DNA of 22,155 nt, from contig JASGDY010000130.1 in the NCBI GenBank assembly GCA_047606825.1, positions 1-22,155 on the forward strand, in the 5' to 3' direction. A program made the position numbers and the translations under genes. Numbering within the stretch: position 1 is the first letter of the stretch; each line of letters starts with the position of its first letter. The notes beneath the pieces were generated by a model. It had not been told where the DNA came from, did no database searches, and saw only the letters and a list, made by a program, of their open reading frames with translations. Positions 14,166 through 22,031 of this stretch are shown one piece after another. The DNA comes from Rhizosphaericola sp047606825 (lineage in GTDB: Bacteria > Bacteroidota > Bacteroidia > Chitinophagales > Chitinophagaceae).

Positions 14166-14657
14166 TTGTTACAGACTGATTTAGCCATTATAGCCGATGA
14201 GGCGGAGGCTCGCGCCGACGAAAACCAGCAATTTATCCAACTGCTGAAGTCCCTTGACGGCATCGCCGTTGACGAAAAAGTCGCCCAACTCAATGCGGAG
14301 ATAGAGCCACAGGTTGACTGCACGGTATGCGGCAACTGCTGTAAAACACTGATGATCAATGTGGAAGCAGAGGAAGCTGACCGACTGGCAGCGCATCTCC
14401 GTCTTTCCCGCACCGGATTTGACGAGCGCTACCTGGAAAAAAGTGAACATTCCGACAGAATGCTTGTCAATGCAATCCCCTGCCATTTCCTGGAGGAAAA
14501 CAAATGCACGGTCTATCCCTACCGTTTTGCGGGTTGCAGGGAGTTCCCGGCACTAGACAAGCCCTATTTTACCAAAAGGCTGTTTACGGTGTTCATGCAT
14601 TATGGACGTTGCCCGATTATATATAACGTTGTGGAACGGTTGAGAGCGGAATTGTAG
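14166..14657 (+). CDS. YkgJ-type cysteine-cluster protein (zinc/iron-chelating domain)
   Basis: The protein has 163 residues from TTG 14166. Eight cysteines follow the CxxCxxCC family pattern: Cys52, 55, 58 and 59 in DCTVCGNCCKTLMINV, Cys106 and Cys114 in IPCHFLEENKCTVYPYR, Cys124 in FAGCREFP, and Cys149 in YGRCPIIY. Proteins of this type bind zinc or an iron-sulfur cluster; their cellular job is not settled. The frame is also open from ATG 14100 (or GTG 14094), which would add a hydrophobic leader, but homologues I know start near MQT(D/N)L-x-x-I, and the extension would bury the -7 box and most of the dgt promoter. TTG is therefore preferred, with moderate confidence. Confidence 0.82.
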   Translation: MLQTDLAIIADEAEARADENQQFIQLLKSLDGIAVDEKVAQLNAEIEPQVDCTVCGNCCKTLMINVEAEEADRLAAHLRLSRTGFDERYLEKSEHSDRMLVNAIPCHFLEENKCTVYPYRFAGCREFPALDKPYFTKRLFTVFMHYGRCPIIYNVVERLRAEL

Positions 14658-14798
14658 TTGTAGGCAATAGCTGAGATTGTTGAATGTTGTCAATACTGTA
14701 CTGATTTCTGGATAAATTGGCCTGTAAATGAAAAGGTTGCGCCTCTGGAACTTTAATTTTATACCACGTTGAATATAAATATCCAAAGTTCTTAGTCT

Positions 14799-14821
14799 TA
14801 TCGGTCGGTGTCCTCACCGAC
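14799..14821 (-). repeat. Hairpin repeat copy B
   Basis: On the minus strand this matches 5321-5343 except for two positions in the loop: stem GTCGGTG / CACCGAC, then CGATA. It is in the opposite orientation to copy A. The two copies sit about 9.5 kb apart in otherwise unrelated intergenic DNA. Confidence 0.6.
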
Positions 14822-14863
14822 GAGTAGGTGTAAATGCACATTTTATCCTAAACAACCGCTATA

Positions 14864-15015
14864 ATACGATAATGAAATTCAATATAGAGCAATAATTTTT
14901 ATTACTCCGCTCTTCAGGATTTGTAATCCTGAAGCCGTATCGCCGGATTTGCAATCCGCAAACAGCAGTGCATTGCAAATGCACGGATGAGCGTTCGGGA
15001 TTGCAAATCCCGAAC
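14864..15015 (+). repeat. Hairpin-array repeat, copy 1 (four 3-nt-loop hairpins)
   Basis: A 48-nt AT-rich lead (ATACGATAATGAAATTC at the start) is followed by four hairpins: 14912-14934 (10 bp, loop TGT), 14944-14958 (6 bp, loop TGC), 14968-14984 (7 bp, loop GCA) and 14993-15015 (10 bp, loop GCA). The centres are 28, 25 and 28 nt apart. The first two carry ATTTG(C/T)AAT at the tip, the last two its reverse complement ATTGCAAAT. Bases 14864-14987 match 22032-22155 with only three differences. It looks like a mobile or amplified REP/BIME-type element. Confidence 0.8.
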
Positions 15016-15059
15016 AGCGCAAATAGATGTTTGGTCTAAAATATAAATCAAAATCGTAT

Positions 15060-15097
15060 AAAAAAGCGACTAGACAATCTTGTCCAGTCGCTTTTTT
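15060..15097 (-). terminator. Terminator of the second barrel-protein gene (bidirectional)
   Basis: AAAAAAGCGACT pairs with AGTCGCTTTTTT (12 bp), then one mismatch and an inner GACA/TGTC stem. It lies 48 bp beyond the stop at 15146. A- and T-runs on both sides allow function on either strand. Confidence 0.85.
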
Positions 15098-15145
15098 ACA
15101 GGTAGCAACGATAACCAACCCATGACTAATAATCCTACAACATGG

Positions 15146-17887
15146 CTACCCTTGTCCACCCAAGATGCTGTCGTCACCGCTGTTCACCTCCTTGTTGTTT
15201 TTGCGTTTGAACAGGTTGGTGTCCAGCTTGCCAAAGCGCCAGTTAAATGTCAGGCGAAGCACTTGGGGGTTGCTGAGACGTTTCTGGTATTGCGTCATAT
15301 AGGTAGTCTCAGAGTAGGTTTTGGTGTAGTTGCTACGTAGGATATCGTTCATCGCCAGGATGAGGGAGAAAGTATTGCCGTTCTTGGCTTTCCAATCTTT
15401 TTTCAATGCGGCATCCAGATCGAAACGCGTGTCAAGGTAACCTTGGGTCGTTCCCAATGAACTGAACATGAGGCCTCCTCCATTGCGACCGCCGCTACCA
15501 CTGCTCGTACTGCTACCGCCAGAGTTGGGCAGGACGGTTTTCCCCCAATAGCTGGCGTTGAGTTGGAAGGTAAATCCGGCTGGAAGTTTGAAGTCGTTGT
15601 TCATTTTTGCATTCCAGCTCCATCTGGAATTGGTAGCTGCCGTATCTGATGCGTCGATTTCGGATTTGAACAGATTGGCGTTTAACATCACATTCCAAAT
15701 CTTCGTTGCCTGGATGCTGTTGGTCAACTCCAGTCCATAAGTGTAGCTATGGTCTGCATTGATATAGGTATTCATTAACGTGTCTGCGCTGATGGAATAT
15801 TGGTAGCTGGTGATCAACCCGGAAGTGTAGCGCATGTATGCCGTAGCAAGGAAGTTCCCGCTATGCGCGTAGGTCTTGTTGTAAGAGAGTTCATAGTTGC
15901 TGGTAAATTCCGGTTTCAGGTCAGCATTACCTTGCGACAGGTTGTACGGGTTGGATGCGTCCACGATCGGCAACAACTGGAAAAAGTTGGGACGGTTGAT
16001 TTTCCGTGAGTAGTTGAACTGTATGTCCTGGTTGTTGGGAAGGTTGTACGTCACGAACAGGCTCGGGAACAGGTTCAGCGGGAACTTGTTGGAGAATGGT
16101 GTAGTGAGGGAGTCCACCTGATATTGGCTCATCTGTATATTGGTGCCGTCGTATTTGGAGTTTTCAATCCTTGCACCGACCTGATAGGTCAGGTATTGAC
16201 CAATCTTGGACGTAAACGTTGCATAGGCGGCATAGACGTTTTGGGTATATCTGTATTTGCTGGAATAACGGCTTCTGAATTCCAAAGCTGATTCGCCCAT
16301 GCCCGTGGAGTCCGTGGACAAGCGGCTGTCGCTGTAGAAATCTGTATGGTAGGCACGCACACCCGCTTCCAGCTTAGTGTTGTCCGTGATGGGGTTTTCA
16401 TAGTCGGCCTGCGCTGTCCATTCTCGGCGGTAGCCATCCATATTGGTAGATGACAGTACCGCAGGATTCCGGGGATCGGTAAACGCTGCGTCGTTGAAAA
16501 ATGCGGTGTTGGTATTTGTCGACCCGCTATTGTTACTGGAATTATATTGGAAATTGGCTGTCAGGTCGTGGTTGTCCTTGTTGCCAAAAAGATGTTTGTA
16601 TCCAAATTTTCCGGTGTAGTTGGCAAAATGCATTTTGGACAGAGAGGTAAGGTTGCCGTAGGAGTACGGTTCATTCTCGCCTAGGGTACCCGTCATGGAA
16701 TCGATTTCCATTGGCTGGTTGTTTTTCATCCTCCCGTCAAAAATGCCACCGCCGATGGTTAACGTGTTTTTATTGTCCATCAGGTAGTCCAGTGAGAGGT
16801 TGCCCATCAGCATGCGGAACTCACGTCGTTGGTTGTCCCCCGTTTGTGTCAACGTGGAATTGGCGGTCTTGTTGTAGCGGTTCATCTCGATGCTACTTTT
16901 GTTTTTATGCCGATTGAAACCCATGTTGGCGGAGAAGTTGAACTTCCCTTGGCGATAGCTGAAGTCGCCGCCGAGATTAGAACCCCATCGTGTATCGCCG
17001 CCGACGCGCAATCCGCCGTTGTAGCCCGATTTTTTGTTCTTTTTCAATACGATGTTGATAATGCCGCCGCCACCGCCGGAAGCGTCAAATTTGGCGGATG
17101 GATTGGTTATCAGTTCGACTTTTTCGATGAGGTCCGAAGGAATCTGTTCCAGCGTGAGTGTTGTCGGTAGGCCATCTACATACACTTGCGGCGTAGCGTT
17201 GCGCATGGTGACATTGCCATCGATGTCCACGTTGATGGTCGGGATATGCGCCAATACTTCCTGGGCGGATTGTCCCGAACTGGAGATGTCTTTCTCCACG
17301 TTGAATATTTTACGGTCAACGCCCATCTGGAAAAGTTGCTTGCTCGTGGAGGTCACCGTCACGTTGCCAAGATCGGACGCTGCCGGAGCCAGCGCGATGT
17401 TGCCAAGGTCTTTGTCGGCGTTGAGGCTACCGCCGCCGGATCTGCCCCCGGTGCCAGGTTTGCCCAGTCCGCCGCCTTTTTGCGGTTTATTGGTACCGTC
17501 GTTTTGCGGTTTCTGGAAAAAACTGATGTTTTGTTCGTAGGTGCCATAGTTCATCGCGTTGATGACGAGCTTGAGACGTTGGAATACCGGCAGGTCGCTG
17601 ATTTCAAAGTCGCCGTTGCCCGCGGAGGATGTCGTGGTATACAATAGTTGTTTTTCCTGTTCCGTGGCAGAGTCTCTGGAAATAGTGAATACCTGGATGG
17701 AGGCAGCTCCGATGGCTGCTTTGGAATTGTTGTCCACGATCTTGCCCGAAAGATGCCCGTTTTTGGGGTCTTCCCTTTTCTGGAAAGCCGTTTTGGGTTT
17801 GTTGTCCAGTGTAGAATCAGTTGTCTGTGCGTGGATGCCCGTGCCCGTAATTACGCCGATGCTCAATAAAAAAAGTATCTTCTTCAT
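15146..17887 (-). CDS. Outer-membrane beta-barrel protein, TonB-receptor-like
   Basis: This is a 913-residue secreted protein. The signal peptide is MKKILFLLSIGVITGTGIHA. Residues about 45-120 are carboxypeptidase-regulatory-like (HLSGKIVDNNSKAAIGAASI). A Gly/Lys-rich linker (about 137-154) follows, then a plug-like region (about 185-285) with FNVEKDISSSGQSAQEVL, VDIDGNVTM, VYVDGLPTTL and a GGGGGIINIVLKK end. The remainder is a PF14905-like barrel with many Tyr/Asn strands and a Gly/Ser-rich loop near the C-terminus. ATG 17887 is chosen since it opens the signal peptide; the 20-residue upstream extension from TTG is not signal-like. It is a distant architectural cousin of the 322-3126 gene. 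The ligand is unknown, and no partner lipoprotein is adjacent. Confidence 0.9.
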   Translation of the reverse strand: MKKILFLLSIGVITGTGIHAQTTDSTLDNKPKTAFQKREDPKNGHLSGKIVDNNSKAAIGAASIQVFTISRDSATEQEKQLLYTTTSSAGNGDFEISDLPVFQRLKLVINAMNYGTYEQNISFFQKPQNDGTNKPQKGGGLGKPGTGGRSGGGSLNADKDLGNIALAPAASDLGNVTVTSTSKQLFQMGVDRKIFNVEKDISSSGQSAQEVLAHIPTINVDIDGNVTMRNATPQVYVDGLPTTLTLEQIPSDLIEKVELITNPSAKFDASGGGGGIINIVLKKNKKSGYNGGLRVGGDTRWGSNLGGDFSYRQGKFNFSANMGFNRHKNKSSIEMNRYNKTANSTLTQTGDNQRREFRMLMGNLSLDYLMDNKNTLTIGGGIFDGRMKNNQPMEIDSMTGTLGENEPYSYGNLTSLSKMHFANYTGKFGYKHLFGNKDNHDLTANFQYNSSNNSGSTNTNTAFFNDAAFTDPRNPAVLSSTNMDGYRREWTAQADYENPITDNTKLEAGVRAYHTDFYSDSRLSTDSTGMGESALEFRSRYSSKYRYTQNVYAAYATFTSKIGQYLTYQVGARIENSKYDGTNIQMSQYQVDSLTTPFSNKFPLNLFPSLFVTYNLPNNQDIQFNYSRKINRPNFFQLLPIVDASNPYNLSQGNADLKPEFTSNYELSYNKTYAHSGNFLATAYMRYTSGLITSYQYSISADTLMNTYINADHSYTYGLELTNSIQATKIWNVMLNANLFKSEIDASDTAATNSRWSWNAKMNNDFKLPAGFTFQLNASYWGKTVLPNSGGSSTSSGSGGRNGGGLMFSSLGTTQGYLDTRFDLDAALKKDWKAKNGNTFSLILAMNDILRSNYTKTYSETTYMTQYQKRLSNPQVLRLTFNWRFGKLDTNLFKRKNNKEVNSGDDSILGGQG

Positions 17888-18135
17888 ATCTTGTCTTAAA
17901 AATATCCATCTATATGGACAGGTTCTGTATGGTTTGTAGCGTGGCAAAGGTTGGTATTTTCCCGGTTGCCGTCAAGCGTGTTCGGTAAAGTTGCCAATTT
18001 CTTAGGCAAAAGAGATGGTTTTGCGGATGAAGGGTTTAATATGCGTATGGACGGCCTGGGGCTATTGACAAAAAAACAAAAGGGATGGCAATTTTATCTC
18101 CGCACAGTCTTCCGGGGAAGGCGTTGCGATATGAA

Positions 18136-18178
18136 AAAACAAAAGGCTTTGTAATTGATTTACAAAGCCTTTTGTTTT
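18136..18178 (-). terminator. Terminator after tRNA-His
   Basis: A 19-bp perfect stem (18136-18154 with 18160-18178) closes a 5-nt loop and is A/T-run flanked, starting 5 bp after the tRNA 3' end on the minus strand. Confidence 0.88.
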
Positions 18179-18183
18179 CGGAG

Positions 18184-18258
<75 letters not shown>

Positions 18259-18270
18259 GTTTCGGGGCTG

Positions 18271-18301
18271 CAAAGATAGAGGCTGGAAATGGAACTACAA
18301 A
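18271..18301 (-). promoter_or_regulatory. tRNA-His promoter
   Basis: On the minus strand TTTG (18301-18298), a 19-nt spacer, and TATCTTTG (18278-18271) form a textbook Bacteroidota promoter 12 nt before the tRNA 5' end. Confidence 0.8.
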
Positions 18302-18658
18302 AAAATGGCGGGGAAATTTTGGATGGCTTGGTTGCCAGGATGTCGCTCATTGGAATGTTTCGGAGGCTATTCCAAGGGACTGATAAACCAGATTTGAACT
18401 GTCTTTGTCAGAAGTGCTCGATAAGCTCGGTTGACATCCGCAACTGTAATCGGTAATGCTCTAGGAAAAAACAATTATTAATCGTTTGGGTAATTATGCC
18501 CTACGTGTGAAATATAAACCCTTACTGGTTATGTGTTTCAGAAAACTGAATAGGTCATATATCTTGCTCCCATTAATAAGTATGGAGATTCTCTCATGGT
18601 CCAAAGATGCACTAACATGTTTTATCTTATGAAAAGTATAATATGATATACAACTTAT
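18302..18658. other. Gene-free stretch between tRNA-His promoter and small OMP gene
   Basis: Nothing convincing is coded here. One 7-bp stem with a 12-nt loop (TTGGAAT / ATTCCAA, 18350-18375) is visible. Base composition drops towards A/T from about 18460 onward, continuing through the next gene. Confidence 0.5.
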
Positions 18659-19273
18659 TCAGAATCTGTAACCCACGGTAAAGATTATTGCCTTATTCTT
18701 CAATGAGGGCTTTCCTGTGCCGCTATAACTCATGGGAGCGTATTTGTACCAATCGCTCAAATTAAACAAGTACCTAAAAGAGGGTACGATGAAATTTCCT
18801 GTTTTTAATTTAATACTATATTCACCACCAACAATACCGCTCCAAACGGATTTCTTAACGCCGTCTGTCCAAGAGCGGTAACTTGGGTTTTCATTTGTCA
18901 GAGATTGTGCAGACAAGAAATAGCTATACTGTGGACCTGCATATATACCAATCCTGCTTCGGCTGGGAATATATTTTATCAATAGAGGTAAAGACAGCAA
19001 AGAAAGTTTATAATTCCCAGCTAGAAGATTGTCCTCTCCCCTGAAATAATCATAGTTAAGCTCGGGTTGTAAGCTTAGATTATTAGATAATTGGTAATTG
19101 TAATCAATGCCTCCACTGAAACCGACCTTGTGTCCCGTTTGTTTACCATAGACTGAACCCACCTTTGAAGTTAGATAAGAAATATTTCCTCCGGCATGGA
19201 TTCCAAACTGCTGCCCCCATGTAATACTTGATGATATTAGAAATATGGAAAATAAGATAAAAAAATGTTTCAT
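18659..19273 (-). CDS. Small outer-membrane beta-barrel protein (porin-family, OMP_b-brl-like)
   Basis: This 204-residue secreted protein has signal peptide MKHFFILFSIFLISSS, cleaved near WGQ. The mature part begins QFGIHAGGNISYLTSK and continues with alternating strands such as GFSGGIDYNYQLSNNLSLQP, ELNYDYF, LSLPLLIKYIP and GIYAGPQYSYFLSA, and ends on a terminal aromatic strand, FTVGYRF. This is the usual plan of an 8-10-strand Bacteroidota barrel of the PF13568 type. The terminal Phe fits BAM recognition. An upstream in-frame ATG (19291) would add six residues. The gene and its flanks are more A/T-rich than the neighbouring barrel and protease genes, which hints at separate origin. Confidence 0.82.
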   Translation of the reverse strand: MKHFFILFSIFLISSSITWGQQFGIHAGGNISYLTSKVGSVYGKQTGHKVGFSGGIDYNYQLSNNLSLQPELNYDYFRGEDNLLAGNYKLSLLSLPLLIKYIPSRSRIGIYAGPQYSYFLSAQSLTNENPSYRSWTDGVKKSVWSGIVGGEYSIKLKTGNFIVPSFRYLFNLSDWYKYAPMSYSGTGKPSLKNKAIIFTVGYRF

Positions 19274-19291
19274 AACTAAGGTATATTTCAT

Positions 19292-19691
19292 ATTTTTAAA
19301 AATTATATATTTAAGGACAACATTGCTAAACGGCTTCTTGTATTAGTTTGAGATATTGAGTAAGACTCTCCTCCTCCCTGTCTTGAAATAATTTTGTTCT
19401 TGTTTAAAAGATCATGTACATATAAATCAATATCAAATTTCTTATGGAAGAAGAACCTTTTTTTTCCAAACTGAAAACTTAAGATTGGAATAAACCGATT
19501 TGATTGGTTATTTACTTTTGCATAATATGATTTTGTTTTATGAAGTTAACAATTTTTTTGGATTTGCAACGAAATATTTGATGTCTGTTCTTTCATTTAT
19601 TTTGAATTTCAAATGCGCGTATGCTTTGCATCGTTCCTCTTTTTTTAAAAAAAGGTTAACTTGCCTTTTCGTTGTCCGATATTCCACAATC
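19292..19691. other. AT-rich gene-free region upstream of prc
   Basis: No gene is supported in these 400 bp. A plus-strand frame from 19500 to 19757 runs across the prc promoters and resembles no family, so it is not called. A 16-bp palindrome of a T-run and an A-run is present at 19639-19654. The minus-strand OMP gene promoter should lie at the left end, where only a one-mismatch box (TAATTTTT) is seen. Confidence 0.5.
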
Positions 19692-19723
19692 TTTGCAATG
19701 GGGACGGATGGCAATTATTTTTG
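19692..19723 (+). promoter_or_regulatory. prc promoter P1
   Basis: TTTG (19692-19695), a 20-nt spacer and TATTTTTG (19716-19723) match the Bacteroidota consensus exactly. The box ends 36 nt before the ATG at 19760. Confidence 0.75.
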
Positions 19724-19752
19724 TAGATATTCCCACTTAACTTTTATTTTTG
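19720..19752 (+). promoter_or_regulatory. Possible overlapping prc promoter P2
   Basis: A second exact box TATTTTTG (19745-19752) lies 21 nt after TTTG 19720-19723, which is the end of the P1 -7 box. It ends 7 nt before the ATG. Confidence 0.4.
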
Positions 19753-19759
19753 GGTGATA

Positions 19760-21940
19760 ATGTTAGAAAAACTGGAAAAACTTATGTTGAGCAAAAGAAC
19801 TTTGCCTGTGTTGGTGGTTGTGTTGGTAACCGGGATATTGGGCGCGTACAGCTGCAAGGGCAGGGTCAATGACAATGATACGATTGGACGTCAACAACAG
19901 CTGCTGCAATATATCGGCATGGTGCTGGAGCGCGACCATTACAGTCCCAAGCCCATCGACGATGCTTTTTCGCGGCTGGTGTTCAAAAAGTACATCACGT
20001 CCATCGACGGCGAAAAAGACATATTCCTCAAAAAAGACATGGACAGCCTGGACGCTGCGTTTGGCACCAAGATAGACGACGAAATCCACGGCGACGCGCC
20101 GATGTCCTTTTTCCTGACGGCGTTCAATATGCTCAACAGCCGCATTGGCAAAGTGACCAAGATATACAACGACATATTGTCCAGACCGTTTGACTTCACC
20201 ACGGACGAGACCTTGCCCGCATCCATTGACAGCATTGATTTTCCGGCGGACGACGCGGCGCAGGTGGACACCTGGCGCAAAAGGTTGAAGTACCAGACGC
20301 TGACCCGTTTTGTGGACTTGCAGGACATGCGCGAAAAAGCGGCCGACTCCAGCAAGGACAAGCATAAGACTGACGCGGAACTGGAAAAGGAAGCCCGCGA
20401 CGCCGTGAAGAAAATGTTGGATCGCTCTTTCAAAAAATTCTCCCGGGACAACAACGAGGAACAGCAATATTCCCTGTTTGTCAATACGGTCTGCCATATC
20501 ATGGATCCGCATACGGACTATTTTCCGCCAGCGGACAAGCGTGATTTTGACAACGAGATGGGCAACAAGTTTTACGGTATCGGCGCGCAGCTCGGGCAGT
20601 CTCCCGACGGCAACGTCAAGATTGTGGAAGTCATCAAAGGTATGCCCGCATGGAAAAGTGGTAAGATACACGTCAATGACGTCATCCTCAAAGTGGCACA
20701 GGCAACGGGCGAGGCAGTCGATATCAGCGGTTATGAGACGACAGACGCAGTTAAGTTGATCAGGGGCGCCAAAGGTTCTATTGTCAAACTGACCATCAAA
20801 AATGCCATTGACGGCTCCGTACAGGTCGTCACTTTGCAGCGCGACTTGCTCAAGCAGGACGAGCTCGATGCAAGAAGCGCGGTATTGGAAAAAAATGGGA
20901 AGCGCATCGGATACATTTCCCTGCCCGAGTTCTATTATGACTTTACCGACCCCAACGGAGCGCAGTGCGCCAGGGATGTGGCGACGGAAATCGAAAAGCT
21001 GAAGAAGGACGGCATAGACGGACTGGTCTTTGACTTGCAGGGCAACAACGGAGGCTCGCTTTCCGAGGTCAACAAGATGGTCGGTATGTTTGTCGATGGC
21101 AATCCCGTCGTGCAGGTGCGGGACAGAAACGGCAATTCCGAAACGCTCAACAAAGACGGACAGAAAAAAATATACGACGGTCCCATGATTGTCCTCGTCA
21201 ACGATTTCAGTGCTTCCGCGGCGGAAATATTTGCGGCGGCGATACAGGATTACCATCGCGGTATCATCATGGGCAGCGACAGCTACGGTAAAGGTACAGT
21301 GCAGCGGCAGCTTCCCATCGGTAAGGCCAATGCCAATGGCGAACCAGAGTTTGGGGCGCTGAAACTCACTTTCCAGAAATTTTACCGCATCAACGGCGAA
21401 TCGACGCAACGGAAAGGTGTCGTGCCGGATATTGCTTTCCCGGACAATTATGCGTTTCTCAAGATGCGTGAAAGGGACGACGATTATGCGTTGCCTTACG
21501 ACAAGATTCCGGCAACGACTTATGCACCATGGAATCCGGGTTATGATGCTTCAAAAATCGTAACGGACGCACAGGGGCGCATGAAAGAGACTCCTCTGTT
21601 TTCGGCTATGCAAAAAAATATCGACTGGCTCGACAGCAACGATGGAAAACCGTTTAACCTCAACATCATCAAATACAAGGAAGATAAGGCCAATGCTGCC
21701 AAAGCCAGCGCCAAGGACGACAGTCTGTTGATTGTCAAAAATCCAGTGACTGCCAAGGCTGCGACGGGCAACTATGATAAGTTTTACAAAAATGAAGATA
21801 CTTCCAAAGGCAAGCGTTACCAGGACTGGCTGCGCTTGGTGGGCAAAAACCTCTACATCAACGAAGCTGTCAACACGATGATCGAGATGGTCGGCGCACC
21901 GAACCCTTCGCCTATTGTGGAAACAAAAAAGAAGCCGTAG
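19760..21940 (+). CDS. prc: Carboxy-terminal processing (tail-specific) protease, S41 family
   Basis: This is a 727-residue periplasmic or membrane-anchored serine protease. An N-terminal hydrophobic segment (LPVLVVVLVTGILGAYSC) ends in Cys32, so it is either a lipoprotein or a signal anchor. A long helical N-domain (about 40-250) is followed by a PDZ domain (about 270-365: FYGIGAQLGQSPDGNVKIVE, GKIHVNDVILKV). The S41 core carries Ser486 in NDFSASAAEIFA and Lys511 in SYGKGTVQRQLP, the catalytic pair spaced 25 residues apart as in E. coli Prc. A C-terminal Prc-type tail domain follows. The length and layout fit Prc (about 680 residues) rather than the shorter CtpA. Its expected job is to trim or degrade envelope proteins and adjust peptidoglycan hydrolases. 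ATG 19760 is preferred over GTG 19754. Confidence 0.93.
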   Translation: MLEKLEKLMLSKRTLPVLVVVLVTGILGAYSCKGRVNDNDTIGRQQQLLQYIGMVLERDHYSPKPIDDAFSRLVFKKYITSIDGEKDIFLKKDMDSLDAAFGTKIDDEIHGDAPMSFFLTAFNMLNSRIGKVTKIYNDILSRPFDFTTDETLPASIDSIDFPADDAAQVDTWRKRLKYQTLTRFVDLQDMREKAADSSKDKHKTDAELEKEARDAVKKMLDRSFKKFSRDNNEEQQYSLFVNTVCHIMDPHTDYFPPADKRDFDNEMGNKFYGIGAQLGQSPDGNVKIVEVIKGMPAWKSGKIHVNDVILKVAQATGEAVDISGYETTDAVKLIRGAKGSIVKLTIKNAIDGSVQVVTLQRDLLKQDELDARSAVLEKNGKRIGYISLPEFYYDFTDPNGAQCARDVATEIEKLKKDGIDGLVFDLQGNNGGSLSEVNKMVGMFVDGNPVVQVRDRNGNSETLNKDGQKKIYDGPMIVLVNDFSASAAEIFAAAIQDYHRGIIMGSDSYGKGTVQRQLPIGKANANGEPEFGALKLTFQKFYRINGESTQRKGVVPDIAFPDNYAFLKMRERDDDYALPYDKIPATTYAPWNPGYDASKIVTDAQGRMKETPLFSAMQKNIDWLDSNDGKPFNLNIIKYKEDKANAAKASAKDDSLLIVKNPVTAKAATGNYDKFYKNEDTSKGKRYQDWLRLVGKNLYINEAVNTMIEMVGAPNPSPIVETKKKP

Positions 21941-21951
21941 GTTTTATAAAT

Positions 21952-21998
21952 GTAAAGAGCATGTCCTTGCAAACCTTGCAAGGGCTTGTGTTCTTTAC
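21952..21998 (+). terminator. Hairpin after prc
   Basis: An outer GTAAAGA/TCTTTAC stem and an inner CCTTGCAA/TTGCAAGG stem (8 bp, loop ACC) form a long imperfect hairpin 11 bp after the stop. No clean T-run follows, so termination efficiency is uncertain. Confidence 0.45.
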
Positions 21999-22031
21999 GT
22001 TTATGTCTTGGGAGGCGTTCGGTATATCGTT

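Larger units (their letters stand above)
14658..15145. other. Gene-free repeat-bearing region
   Basis: These 488 bp lie between the YkgJ-type gene and the convergent barrel-protein gene. They hold hairpin repeat copy B, hairpin array copy 1 and a bidirectional terminator, each listed separately. Short minus-strand frames (14553-14841) show no recognisable protein. Confidence 0.6.

Noticed and set aside
14553..14841. Two overlapping minus-strand frames after the YkgJ-type gene
   Set aside because: They overlap the end of the real gene and the hairpin repeat; no conserved pattern is seen.
14912..15015. Regular spacing of short palindromes considered as a CRISPR array
   Set aside because: The units are different stems sharing only the tip, with 8-9 nt gaps rather than 30-nt unique spacers, and no cas genes are present.
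17951..18154. Plus-strand frame between the barrel-protein gene and tRNA-His
   Set aside because: It runs into the tRNA terminator stem, shows no family features, and is better explained as intergenic DNA.
19500..19757. Plus-strand open frame of 85 codons before prc
   Set aside because: It runs over both prc promoter boxes and looks like random AT-rich translation.
19763..21409. Long minus-strand open frame (548 codons) opposite prc
   Set aside because: It lies wholly antisense to a well supported S41 protease gene, has no family motifs, and its His/Val/Phe-rich make-up is typical of the complement of a real gene.
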